Assembly: GCF_000165425.1 (NCBI RefSeq) | Contig: NW_001799001.1 | Coordinates: forward strand, 124,001 to 188,000 | Direction of reading: 5' to 3' | Length of the DNA: 64,000 nucleotides | Source of the DNA: Paramecium tetraurelia | Taxonomy: Eukaryota; Ciliophora; Oligohymenophorea; Peniculida; Parameciidae | Shown here: piece by piece, positions 1 to 13,100 of the stretch | How the letters are laid out: each line of letters opens with the position of its first letter | How positions within the stretch are numbered: the stretch's first letter is position 1 | Program-made: the position numbers and the translations under genes | Notes under the pieces: generated by a model | The model's database searches: none | Told to the model about the DNA's origin: nothing | The model's input: only the letters and a program-made list of their open reading frames with translations

Positions 1-803
1 ACCAATATAATCAGAAGCATAATTCATAATTTAATTTGTGTCGAAGTTTTATCTAAATCAATTGTTACTTCTGATAAGTAACAATTTGATATAATAAGTT
101 ATTTCATTATTTTAAAATATTTATTGATGATCTTTATTAAGTCAAGATTCTAAAGTTCAATATTTAATTTTCTATTACTTAAGAAATTCGGTTTTTAAGA
201 AATAAATAAGTATTATATACTTATTCTAAATTTAATAGATAATTTTTTTATTGTGCTATCCTTTCTTAAAACGATAATATTTTTATTTATTTATTCTTAG
301 AATGATTATTCTATATATTTATTTATTTATTCATGATATTGATTCACTTCTTCAATAACCATCTCAAATCTTCTTATTTAAGTATGAGATCAGATTTCTT
401 ATCTGAATTTGCCAACTGCTATCTTATTTCTAACATTATTTTTAATTGACAAATATCTACTTAATTCAATTTATATATAAGACTTCACAACTCAATAGTT
501 CATTGACTAATTATCTATACTTCCTAAAACAGTCATATTGAAAAGATAAAGTATTTATAACTTTCAAATTATTTACAATTATGAATTTTACGAAGCTTAA
601 GATTTAAATTTCCCCGCATTTTACAACTTAAAAATATTACTATTAGATTAAACATTCCAGTAATTGTTATTAAGAGTATTATTTGAGTTTAGCGAGCTGT
701 TAATAATTTATATTTATAAATTATGAAATATCTAGATCTTGTAAATCATAAATATATTGGCAATATAAAACCAATCTTAATTTTTTTTTCTTTATTATTT
801 AAA
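1..803. other. AT-rich gene-free left edge
   Basis: No convincing coding frame was seen on either strand even with TGA as the only stop. The sequence is very AT-rich with short TATTT/ATTT runs. It lies upstream of the pseudokinase-MORN gene and presumably holds its promoter. No C4A2/C3A3-type telomeric repeat is visible, so nothing suggests a chromosome end here. Confidence 0.5.
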
Positions 804-3010
804 ATGAATAATCAACAAAAATTCCACCAATAAACTAAACACAACAAACATATAAAAACTAATTAATTACTAATAAGGATAAAATTGAAAAGAAGTTTAT
901 AGCAGAATCTAATATTTAATTAGAATGCCAAAAAGAATTAGCTTAATTGTAGGAAGAACGTGGAAAGAAGTATGGTAATTATGTTTTGGGCATTTAAACA
1001 ATTCGTGATAACTAGAAGACTAAAACTTTTACAGTTACCTATGGTTGTGACAAATCTGCTATACCTTTATCAAATATTAGATTCTCTTCGCCAAAGCATA
1101 AAATTTAGATATTCAAACATTTGTACTTAATTTATGGGTTTTTGAACAAAGAACAAATGTTACATAGAAATCTTAAACCCAATAATATAATTTTGTATAA
1201 TCGATAATTATTACTTACAGATTTTGGTTTTAAATTAGGTAATTGGATGATTGATAAAATCAATTTTTTAGATAAAATTGATAGTATTCAACAGGATAAT
1301 ATGTATCCATATCTATCTCCAGAGATTGTAAACATTCTTGTCAGCTAAAATAGTTTTGGTCATAAAAGAGATGCTCTTAAAAACAGGCATTAATTATCTG
1401 TGAAAAAGCAGGATTAATTTGCAATCGCAATTATGATGTTAGAGGTCTTTATTCCTTTAAAGGATAGAAAATTAGCTACTGCTAAGGAAAGATAAGAGCA
1501 GATTAATGATATGAACTTATCCGACGATTTTTCAAATGAAGATGAAAAATTCATAAAAGCAACAATTTTAAGTCTCATATACTATAAAGATTTTAATGAA
1601 AATGATTTCTAAAATACATTAAAGGTTATTAATGAAATTGAATAATAGAGTGAAAATTACAAAATAAATAAATAGGAATTAATGACATAAGAGTATGATG
1701 AATAGGTCAAAAAAGTCTTAGCAAATAAAGATACTTAATTTAATTTAAAGCTACTTTATCATTTTAACATCAAAAACCTTATCGATTGCTAAAGTATTGC
1801 AAACAATCAAGAAAATAAAGAACTAATAGAAGAGATTACAAGATTTTAACTTCTCTATTCCTAAATTGATGACTTAAGTCTAGATACAACTGAGGAACAT
1901 ATTAATTAATTTACAAATGAAGATTTATTCATTTTATTAGTTTATTTGGATGAAAAAATAGAAAATTTACAAGATTCTTAAAATAAATTACCGCATCTGA
2001 TTATGTCAGAAGAAGAATAGCGATATCGTAATTTAAAATAATCTCTAAAGAAATAATATTAAAGATTGAATAGTTTAAGCAAAAACTAATTTACATTTAA
2101 TAAAATCTTAGAAAAAGAAGAAATAAAAGTTAATAGGAATAGTGTTGAAAATAATTCTCATTTAAATACTGATGATATATAACATGGGGTTGTTATTCAT
2201 TAACCCATTGAGTATGAATAAGACCAATGCTTTACTCCTATTTATCAAATAGATGATTAATCTAGTAAATAAAATCTTTTAGAAACAGTTAGAAGCACTT
2301 TCAATAATTCCACACTGCAAATTTATTTTGAAATTAACAAATGCTTGTAATAAAGATAAAAAAAAGCCTGGATTTATATGCATATAGATCATCCTAATGT
2401 TATTTATTTTGGTGAAAAAAAGGATAATGTTTTTGAAGGAGAAGTGATGTAGTTCCAAGAAGTGAAAAAAATTAAAATGATATCTCACTATGTTCATGTT
2501 AAAATACAATTAGACAGTTGGAATATATAAGACATTGAAAAAAAGTCATCAATTTATTATTACATAGAAAATAGAACCCCATAAAAGTTCTAAAAAGTTA
2601 AAGAATACTCAGGTTAAATTAAAAATGGGAAGAATGATGGAGAAGGAAAAGAAAAAGATTTTATTGAAAATATGGTTTATATTGGATAGTGGAGGGACGG
2701 ATAAATGTTCAATTAGGGAATTAAGTAGTTAATAAATACTGATTAAATATTATAAAATGCTCCCTATAAATGGGAAGGAAATTTCGAAAAAAATAAATTA
2801 CATGGGTAAAACATTAAGACCTACTTATTGAATTACAATAATAAAGAAGTTTGGTTAGAAGGAAGCTATTAAGATGGTTAAAAAAGTGGATTACATGTCT
2901 GTTACATGAAAAGGGGGATTAATTAATAAGTGTAACCATTTACACTTTACAGATCTCTGTTCTTTGTATTTTTAAATAAGGAACGCGAGCTTAAGTTAAC
3001 TTGCTATTGA
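804..3010 (+). CDS. Pseudokinase-like protein with C-terminal MORN repeats
   Basis: With TAA/TAG as Gln and a 29-nt intron at 895-923 (GTTTA...TTTAG) the gene gives 725 aa starting at ATG 804. The first third holds a kinase C-lobe signature: HRNLKPNNIIL where kinases have HRDxKxxN, then DFG in LLLTDFGFKLG, then YLSPEI in place of APE. The N-lobe is very short, with no glycine loop or VAIK lysine that I can see. The catalytic Asp is Asn, so it is probably a pseudokinase. The middle is Gln/Asn-rich and helical. The C-terminus has MORN-like units such as YIGQWRDGQ, YKWEGNFEKNKLHGQ and VWLEGSYQDGQKSG, a repeat that in other proteins often mediates membrane or cortex attachment. The role is inferred to be scaffolding or signalling; the binding partner is unknown. 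Confidence 0.7.
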
Positions 3011-3443
3011 TATTAATTATCATCATCCTTATCATCTAATATTTATTCATTTATATAATAATATTTGATTTATTTCTTATTCATTTTGATAAAATGATTC
3101 CATTTAACATAAGAATTTTTTTATATCCTCCATTGTCTTTAGAAAATACTCTATGTAAATGTTAATTATCTGTTTTCTAACAATTCAAGATAGAAAACTG
3201 TTTTACTATTAAGTTATTTAGATTAATTTCTGAGAAAATTTGAGGAATTTTTGAAGCGAGCATAAATACCAATGAATTTGAAGGAAGAATTCAACTTCAA
3301 CTACAGATTTCATAAGCAATAATTGAAATTTACTAAATTCAATGATTTTAAATGATTTCTTTATGATTAAGACCAATTAGGAAGAATAGATTGAAATTTT
3401 GGATAAATTGTATACTAATTTTTATTATATTGCACAAAATATT

Positions 3444-6400
3444 ATGCCTAATTTTATTTTTCCTTTACTTTACAGGAATAGGACACTTCAGAGTCATATT
3501 GTCGAGAATGTAATTGGGAATGATGATATTTTGGTGACAGCTGGTTAGAATGGGGAATTAGTAATTTGGAAATAGAGTCTAAATCCAAGAATAGTTATCT
3601 ATCCGAACTTGTCAAATGCATATGGAAAATTACTGACTATGAATTTAGTTCGTTTGCCTTTCCTTAACATTTTAGATAGAGCAGAATAATGTGTACTCGC
3701 AATCCATGAGGATAGGAGAATTAGAATATTTGATTGTCATGATGGACGCTGCGTTGGAATATCAGCACACGATAGTGCAGGACCAGTACAATACTGTGTT
3801 CCTTTAAGTTCCAATAATTGTAGATTTTTGATATTGGGGATGTAGAATGGTTTGAGTCTTTTCGATCTTTGGAAAATGAAGAGTGTAAAGCAATATGAAT
3901 GCAAAGTGCGTTCATTATGTTAACTCGATATTAATACAGTTTGTGTGTTGGATCAGGAAAACTACTTGCATCTTATCAATCTGTCCCCTCTAAACAATGA
4001 GAGATATTTGAATTTTAAGGAATTCAAGAGGAAGAGAGAGTAGATAAAATAAGATTTTAAAGAGCTTAAGTTGTGTGATGGATTAAAGAAACTCAAAATC
4101 GAAGGTATTTCAAGTAATCGTATCAGACATATGAGCTTTAATTAAGAATATCAACATTTGACTATCTTGATGCATCGATAACTTTACTTGGTTTTTGATA
4201 TCTTTGAAAGTCCATGGATATTATGTGTGAGTTAATCCAAGAACAACTAAAAGTTTGATAAAGTGTATTATTCGAAAGAGTGTCTCTACATAACAACCAG
4301 AAATGGAAGTGTCCTTGGTTTGGAATACAAAGACATTATATACCTGCTATCCATTTTGAAAGAACAATCTGATTTTGTATATGGATTTAAGGAGTTTTAA
4401 TTCACAAAAATTGCAGATTCCTAGTTCAGTAGATTGTAAGTCAATTTTTAAGAATTGATCACAGGCTCTGAAGATTAGAAAGTGCAAAACGGTATTTTTA
4501 TTCTGAAGACTCAGGTGTATTAATATAAAAACCAATGTTTATGTAAGTATAATTTAAAAGATGTGAACTTGGATATGTCATTGATTCGTATAAATTAACC
4601 GGATTCAGACATCAAATTCAATGGGTTTAAATGGTCCTTCAATACTTTTAGTGATTTGATTAAGATTGAAACGTTGAAGCAAGGATGCAAATAGGTTGAG
4701 GCATTTAATTTCAAAGAATTTGGTTAAGATGATTTGCTGTGGAATTTAGGTCAAATGACTACCAAGGAATTTTAGACTAAATATTTACCATATATTAATA
4801 TCGACACTTAAATTACATGTGCTTTTATTAGTGTAAATGAAGACAGTTAAATTTATTGGTTTGGTTGTAGTAATGGGATCATACTTGGATTTCCTACTAT
4901 ATATAGCAGTAAATCATACTTTATTTACAGAATCAAAATGGATGAAAAAGCAGTCACCTTTATATATTAAAAGGGAAAGTATTTAATTGCCAGTTCTGAG
5001 AGTGGATAATTTATAATAATGGATTACAGTCTAGTGTTTAATGAGAGAATGGGGGAACAATAAGTGGAATTCTTAGATTTGGAGCCAACATAGAGAATTT
5101 ACTTCCCAAGTTATGCAAAGAAAACAATAAGAATCCATAAATTGGAGAATGAATCTTATGAAGAAGTGTAGTCAAATAATTAGTAGTAAAAATTCTAAAA
5201 GATTGCCATTTTGATGGAGAATAATGTCATAATAATAATAAATTTTATAAGTTGGAGGAGTATAATTGAAATTGCATGGAATTAATCAATAGGTTTTGGG
5301 GTTGTATTATGAAGATCAAGGAGATTAGTGGTTTGTAGTAGTTTAAGGAGGGGAATCCTTGGTATTTGATTATAAGGGAAGATATTTGAGAACATTGATG
5401 ATAGAGTAGTACCATTCTCTATTTTAAGTGGAAAAGAAGTTGACTAAAGTTAAAGATAAAGTGATCAGCCATCATTACATAAGTGAGTTCAAGAGAGAAT
5501 TCAATAAGTCAATCAGCAAAGTCTATCGATTATTGGAGTTCCAATAAAGGAATAATTATATTAAGATGCAATCTCCTTATCCCAGTTTGTATGAAGTAGG
5601 AGGCTAGTTTAAACATTGGCAGTTTGAGGCTGAATAAGCAGCCAAGATGTTGTATTTGATAGATCACAACTCAGTAAAAAGCAATATGAGAATGTGCAAG
5701 TTTGTGGAAAACAGCATAGGAGAAATGGAATGGTGGGATTTGAAGAAATAAGGAGATAACAATAATTAGAATAGGTTATTTTTAATGCTCCATCCTTGGG
5801 AGGCTGATGGCTCAATTAAGTACATAGTTAGACTAGATATTGAATTATTAGAAACCTACATTCTCTCCTTTGATAGGTGTGCAATCAATGGGTTATTGTG
5901 TTAGTTTTGCATTCTCTCGTGGATGGGATGTGTCACCTTATTTCACTTCATAAAGAGCGATGTCATTGATGCATTTCTATCTGTCTTGTTTATCCAAGGA
6001 GGCTCAAGTATTCAATTAATTAATGATACAAACTGTTGAGTTGCTGACAAAGAAAAAGCAATTGTTGGATTAGAATTTTAAACCAATGGATTTATTTTTG
6101 TTAGCATAATACACTATAGATGAATCTAATGAAGTTATGAATGCCGCATGTAATTTAATACTGTCATAAATTAGAAAGTCTGATTAAGATATGCAAGAAT
6201 AGCATAAATTAATTAGAGAGCTGCTGGAACTCAATAAGGAGCAGCAAGGACACACCTTTTCAAATGTGGAGGTGATACTTCTTATGCTAGAATCCTATTT
6301 GACAGGGATGTGTTAGACTCTCTAATAGAGTGAAGATTTAAAGCGAAGAGTGATTCAAGGATTAAATCTCAAGAATTGCATAGTAAATCCCCACCTTTGT

Positions 6401-7295
6401 GCACCACTTCTTAAAGTCTTTGTAGATGTCCAATAACACTTTCGAAATACCTACAATCCATCAGACATATTTAGAAATCTATTCTTCATCTTCTTTCAAT
6501 ACAACACTGTAATAGAATACTCAGAGATTCTCACTTAGGGTGGTCAACAAATACAATCAGTTAATCTATTAAAAGAAATTAGTAAGCAGTCAGATGATAT
6601 GAAAAAAAGAATGAGACAACTTACAGCCAAAAGCATCATTCAAGTTGCCATTGCAGCCCCAGTTGATTTTACTAAAATATTAAACAAGGATATTGTCAAT
6701 TTGGAAACTCATTTATTTTATCCTTCGTCTATCATTGAAATCATAAGAAACTACATCAAATCATAACATAACAACATCCATAAACAATTACCCATCCTTA
6801 TGGATATAATTCTAAAAAGTCTTGATCCAAACAATCCCAATCTACGTAAAGTGTGTCATAGATCAGCTACGTATGCCTTATAAACTATTTGTAAAACCTT
6901 TAAGTGTGTCTGTTTCCATCAATAGACTTAAAAGATAGCAATTGGAGATACTCAAATCATAATCTATGACCTAAGAACTGCTGTCAAATGGAGAGTATTG
7001 GATGGACACAGTGGTTAAGTTAATTGTCTAGAATTCGATCATACAGGTAAACAATTGGCTAGTTTCAGTGACACTGATTGGAAGATTAAAATTTGGAAAG
7101 TCGGATCAACAGGGTATGGATATTAAATACATCATTAGATTCTTTGGAGCCATCATCGGAATACAAGGAAAACCAGCTAAAGATATGACTGTTAGATAAT
7201 AGCCTTTAGACCATCCCTAAATTTAATGGTCGCAAGACGATAGTAAAGTATACTTAATGTCAAATGGGCAATCAGTTGGACAATGTCAGCTATGA
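3444..7295 (+). CDS. WDR7 / rabconnectin-3-like WD40 protein
   Basis: The reading gives about 1255 aa, close to the size of animal WDR7. The start at 3444 gives MPNFIFPLLY followed by a first WD blade ending LVIWK, as in WDR7; an in-frame ATG at 3363 would add 27 aa. There are N-terminal WD blades, a long helical middle (RGWDVSPYFTSQRA, then AQVFNQLMIQ), and a last WD pair (KIAIGDTQIIIYDLRTA, then GHSGQVNCLEFDHTGKQLAS). The tail IQWSQDDSKVYLMSNGQ matches the family C-terminus. Clear introns lie at 7114-7138 (25 nt) and about 5829-5853 (GTTAG...TTAG). A frame change between 5180 and 5290 is best bridged by a 34-nt candidate intron at 5186-5219 ending GGAG, which is less certain. WDR7 works with DMXL proteins on V-ATPase assembly and vesicle acidification; that role is inferred here. 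Confidence 0.8.
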
Positions 7296-7530
7296 TTTAA
7301 AATAATTAACGTATTAGATATATATATATAATAAAATCTAATATTGCTCAATATTGTTATTATATTTATTATGAATATTGATTCCTAATACATGGTACTT
7401 CTTTCATCACGAAATCTTTTTTAGTTGTGCTCACAAATTGTTTCTCAAAAGCAGGTATTGTTTAGATCGGCTATATTAAATTTTCTATTGATTACTTCTT
7501 AAAAGTTCTTCACTTAGTAACATTTCTCCG

Positions 7531-8704
7531 TCATTTTTAAATCATGTGCTAATTTATTTTATGATTATCCTAAAAATAGATCTATCGTTGGAAATGGTCT
7601 TCCATTTGGGGGTTTTTGACTCTCTAATAACATATTTATCAATTACAGTGGTGTCAGCTTATTTGGGTGATCTGAATTCGCTACCATACGTAGTTGACGA
7701 ATTAAATTTTAATTCTGGGATCACAGTTTTATAATGACTCTATTTAAATTGTTCATGATGTAAGTCTCCGTAATCCATATAGAATTTCTAATTATTATCA
7801 TTATTTACATTATACGAAGTCATTGGAGTAGATCCATATGTAGCTTAGTATTTTTACTTTTCTTTAATGGTGTTTGGGAAGGCATCAAATTATTTATAAT
7901 CTGATGCCATTGTTGTTTTAAATTCATTCAAATCCAAAGATTGATAACGGCCAATGGAATCCAGATTCATTTTTAGTTCTTAATCCTTGATAGGTGCTTG
8001 CTTGAACTCTTGATTATAATGAGATTTCCATGAGATATTTGGTTTAATTGGCTAATACTCAAATTTGCATTTGCATTTTCCACAAGGGCATTAAACGCAA
8101 ATGCATTTCCCTATCTTTTATCATTTAATCATATACCTGCCAAATGCATGACAAATGCTTGATAATCAGATAAGTGTTGCTCAACCATACATTGAATGTG
8201 ATCATTATTATTTTCTTCAGATAGTTGCATCTGCATAGGATCTATTTATTCTGTTAACATATTTTAATCTTGGGGTTCAAGTTGATTAAGCATATCATGC
8301 TAAGTATTCATATGATGTTCTGGCTGTTTTCTTAGAGTCTAATTGCTTTCAGATTCTAATCGGGGCAATTATTATGATTACGATTAGTGGTGTTTTCGAG
8401 CAATGTTAGACGTTGGTGTGGGGATGGGAGTAGGAATGGATTATTAATATTATTCTAGTGGAATGGCTTGGTTGCTAGATCCTTTAGTTCTTATCATAAT
8501 TCTTTTGCCTGGCTTGGATAACGTGGAGCTTGATGAAGAAAATGTTTATCTGAACAGTTGCATTTCTTTGTGCTTTTTTTGAAGAGTGGTCTGTCTTTCA
8601 ATTTCACTTAAACGACGTTGCTTATCTATGAAGGATTCCTTAACATCAATTGAATAATGCCCTTGTTTTGTTTTGAGTTTTTAGATTATATGTTCAGGAA
8701 TCAT
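7531..8704 (-). CDS. SAXO-like axonemal microtubule-stabilising protein
   Basis: The product is 374 aa after removing introns at 8111-8136 (26 nt) and 7624-7646 (23 nt). The N-terminal half is Gln/Ser/Pro-rich and low in complexity. Around residue 190 there is a dense cysteine motif, CICVQCPCGKCKC, like the CxxCxCGxHxC element of SAXO/FAM154 proteins. It is followed by spaced Y/F-centred modules (WKSHYNQEF, MASDYKQFDAFP, YQATYGSTPM, FYMDYGDLHHEQF, TTYGSEFRSP) that resemble the family's Mn microtubule-binding repeats. In SAXO proteins the Cys motif normally sits at the extreme N-terminus, so the long leader is unusual. The call rests on motif recognition only. The start codon is 52 bp from that of uS8 on the other strand. 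Confidence 0.55.
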
Positions 8705-8756
8705 TGTTTTAATAATAAAAAATTAAAATAATCTTTTATTTCTTGATTTTTAAGCA
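8705..8756. promoter_or_regulatory. Divergent intergenic spacer, SAXO-like / uS8
   Basis: These 52 bp separate two start codons on opposite strands and must hold both 5' leaders and any shared promoter. The spacer is almost pure A/T. No specific element could be recognised. Confidence 0.4.
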
Positions 8757-9204
8757 ATGGTGAAGATGAATGTTTTGAATGATTGTTTACGATCAATCGT
8801 AAATGCTGAAAGGTTTATAATGCATCTAAATATGATTTTAGATAAGGAAGAAAGCAAGTGTTGATCAGACCTACATCAAAATTGGTAGTGAAATTCTTGT
8901 AAGTGATGCAAAGACATGGCTATATTGGAGAATTTGAAATCGTTGATGACCACAGAAGTGGCAAAATAGTTGTTGAACTATTAGGTAATTGCATAGCCTA
9001 ATCAAAACAGGTCGTATCAACAAATGCGGAGTGATCTCTCCTCGTTATGATGTTACCTTGGGAGAATTCGAAAGATGGGCTAATAACATTCTTCCCGCTA
9101 GATAATTTGGATGTGTAGTCCTCACAACCAATGTTGGCATCCTCACCCACGAAGAAGCAAGATAAAGACACATAGGAGGTAAAATCCTTGGTTTCTTTTA
9201 TTGA
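8757..9204 (+). CDS. RPS15A: Small-subunit ribosomal protein uS8 (S15A)
   Basis: The spliced product is 130 aa, the same as the eukaryotic family. Recognisable blocks are [66 protein letters not shown] and GGKILGFFY at the C-terminus. Intron 1 is 8813-8841 (29 nt, GTTTA...TTTAG). Intron 2 is 8985-9010 (26 nt) and ends in ACAG, not TAG; both are fixed by protein conservation. It is a structural component of the 40S subunit that contacts 18S rRNA. It is divergent from the SAXO-like gene just upstream. Confidence 0.97.
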
Positions 9205-10152
9205 CACATTTGCATCAGTACATTATAAATTTAATACGCCTTCAATGAATAAAAGAAATACTCATAATCCTATTCTTAAAGAAATAAATTGGTATTTGCA
9301 TACTAGATTCCCTTGGATCAACTATGGCTATCTTTTCTCTTTATATCAAAAAGATTTCTCCTTTAGTTGCATTTAGAAATTTAACCTCTATATCAAATAA
9401 ACAATTCTAAAAACTATTATTCGGTTGATTGATTAGATTTGAAATCAACACCTTCATTCTCTAATTATCTTCAAATACATTTACTTACACTTCTCTACTC
9501 AAATTATTATTTGATTTTGGTTCATTAATAATATTCAAACTATATTTAATATTTTCTGAAAGTAACCATAATATTTTATCACACATCTATTTAATTATTG
9601 GGAACCATAATCTAATTCAGCAAAATTCTGAAAAATTGCTTATCTCCCATACATTATTATTTCAGTTCAAGTTTTTGGATGAATCCTAAAAATTTAATTA
9701 TTGCACAACCCTTTCTATATAGCTTAAGTGTCTTCCATTTTTAGGATTAGCTTCCACTTATCCTGAAAAACTCATAGATTTCTTATTCTGGAATCCCTAA
9801 AATATTTTTCATGAGGGAATTTTCTACTAAATTAGAAATCCAATAAATTCGCATAATTTTAAAATCTATATTTTTTCATACTGAAATTGGATTAACAAAA
9901 TTAATTTCGAATGTTAAATAATTTATATTCTCAATAAATTATGTTATAAAATATGAAATATGTCATTGACATTCTTTTCTGTATATTTCAATAAAAAAGT
10001 TGAGGACTATCAGAAACTTTTATAATAACTAGACTCGGGCTAAGAATTTATGATATATTACTGATAATTTATCATCAAAAATCTTTTGTGATAATTTACT
10101 TGAAATCAATAGTTTATTTATTTTTAAATATATTTATTTTAAGTATTGATAA
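9205..10152. other. About 950 bp without a recognisable gene
   Basis: Both strands were read with TGA-only stops and no frame stays open with protein-like composition. Short pieces look faintly coding but are interrupted repeatedly. It may be intergenic sequence plus an old decayed gene; I cannot tell which. Confidence 0.4.
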
Positions 10153-13100
10153 ATGTTGAGAATAATATTAACTTTATTTTTAGAAGTATCATTATCTTAT
10201 CAATAAGAATAAAAACGATATTGTCACAATGATGAAAATTTCTATTTAGGATAATAATTCATCCCTTTTTCCTTTGAAAATGGAACTAAATTTGAAAACA
10301 AATTAGAATAAGATCAAGAGATTTTATAATTAATTGCGAAGGTATCAATCTCTAATTTAAATGATAAAAGAGAATTAGTCTTAAAATAGTTTTAATAAAA
10401 CTAATTAGAGTTAATCTTTAGGGATGAAGATCATTATCTATGTAAATAAATTGCTTTTGTGTTTAATTTACAAAACAACAGGTTGACACACTATGAAGAA
10501 ATAATAATAGGCTAAATAACATTCTAGTTACCTCTTTGCACTAAATTTATAAGAATGTATGAAATTAATCAATAAATATTTATTTTTTGTGAAGAGGAAC
10601 TCTATATTTAGCTCTTCGTTTTAGAAAGAGATAAAGAGAATAATAGTTAACATCTCTCAATAACATCAACTTCTATAATGAATAAAAAATAAAATTGCGA
10701 TTACTAGTTATAATACCAATCCAATATTTATTTAGCTATTATAAATTGCTAGGATTGGATTATTTATGTAGTACAAAATAATAATTTTGAAATATTTATT
10801 TAATCCGATAATTTACATAACAAAACTCTAAAGTCATTTTCAGTTCAGGAAGAAATTTTACTTTAATTTGAGTTTGATATTTATAAAATTCATGGGTAAA
10901 GTAAAAGATGGCTTTATACGAGCTAGTCACAATAAATCTAATCGTTTTTTAGTCAAAATAAATAATATGTAATTTTTTTCGAAGGAGAAAATAAAATAGA
11001 GTTAAAGCAAGGTAATTTTGATTATATTTTATTAATTACGAATGAATAAATTCCTAAACAAGTCTTACATTTAGGTGATAAAATAATTATCAATTATGGT
11101 GCTTATTTATAAGTGCTAGAGAGAATTGATGCCTCATATATTCTACATCTTTCTATAGATAATTTAATCAATGATCTATTAAATTATCCATTTTTTTATG
11201 CTTTTGATAAAAATGAAATAATTTTATTAAAAAAAGGCATTCCAAATCCAACTCTTTCATGCAAAGAAATGATAAAATCTGATTCAATTTTCTTCATAAT
11301 TAACGATTTATTTTCACCAAGCAAAGTTTTTAAATTTTAAATCACAAATGAGAATAAATTTATTTAGAATCTATAGATTAATACTTATTTGAGAAATTCC
11401 ACTTTTTCATTCCAGTTATACAAACCTTTGATTGCTAAAAGATATTTTACTTCTAAAATTTATACTTTTGATGAAACTAAACTTAATTGTCAACAATAAC
11501 AAATAGAGGAATAATTCAATTGTAAGGATATTTTTATTAGCAATATAAATTGGTACAAAATAAAGTATTATAAGGAATTATATATTCTAGTTTAGGATTT
11601 TAATTAGAAATTATATATAAAAAATTGTAATTAAAATCTATTAATGGAACTAGGAAGATTTGAAAATTTTGAAATAAATAATGTATATGAAATTAGAAAT
11701 CAGTTCTTTATCATTTTTTCTAATTAATCTAAGATATTAGTGATTAATTGTTAATTTAATTCTTTCAATTTAACAATAATAGAATCTAAAATACAAATTA
11801 CAAATATTATTTAGGAGAATCTAGAAGTATATCTAATTTCAAACACTTGTGTTAAGTACGTCCTAATAAACAAACAACTGTCTTTGTATTAATTTAATTA
11901 GTATGTACCATTAGATGGAACATGCATCAAAACTTAATTCTTCAATGACTTTTTAGGTTATGTTCACAATGGAGTATTTATTTTGAGGAAGAATTATATT
12001 ACTAACATAATAAAGTTTGAAAATGTTTCTATAGTTAATATCATCAAGATAAGTACACTTTAATATCCTTTTATAATTCATTTTAAAAATTAGGATGGTG
12101 AATATTTCAGTAAATACATTTTCATACATAGTCAATTTATAAAGCTCTATGATATTCCAAAGCTAAATTACTAATATTCATCTCCTTTGATTTATAAAAT
12201 CTATAAATTCTTTATAATTGTGGCTGCATATCATAATTTAGGTAACCATGTACTTTTAGTTTATTATATTGATACGGATTATTTAAATATATTGATTGAT
12301 GTTATTTAAGTTGATAATTTTAATTTCTATATGTCTGAAGAGGATATACTGATTTATAATTTTGAGAAATAAATTAAAATGATAGATATAAAATTTGATC
12401 AATTTATTTGTGAGTAAAGTTTATTTCCTGAATTTACTAAGAAAATAGAATTTTCTTTAAATTTAACTTCTAGCTTCAATGAATCTAAATATTAAATATC
12501 AACAGCATATTTAAACCTTTATAATTTAAATAAGAATTTATCACCTAAAAGATCTAAAGCACATTCACTTTAATTGGAGATGAAAGAGTCAGAATTCCCT
12601 TTGGATCCTAATTTGTATATAGTTGGACCTATTGATAAAATTGTTTCCTTTGATACTGATTTAATAATAATTGATCCAATTTAAAAATTAGATCAACTTT
12701 CGGCTTAATAATGTCAAGAACTCAGAAATTAAATCTGTATTAATTCAAATCGCAAGCAATTAATCTTAAATCCATTCTCAACTTAATAAATATTGACTCT
12801 AGCATTAGAAAATAATTATGAAATAAAGCATGTCATAAAATTTTAAGATCTTATTTTCATTTTATAAAAATACTAGGTGTTACAATTTAATATTTTAGTT
12901 TATAATACTCGAGATAATACTTATTTTAATTTTTAGATCCCTGGGCAATGTCTTGAATTTATAAATATGTAAATTCATCTAAATTTGTACATTATTCTAT
13001 GCCCCTTCCATATTTTTTTTTATAAAATACATGAAGATTCTTTGGAACCATTTTCATCTCTTAAAACAGAATGTAATAATTGTATTATAATGGAAATCAC

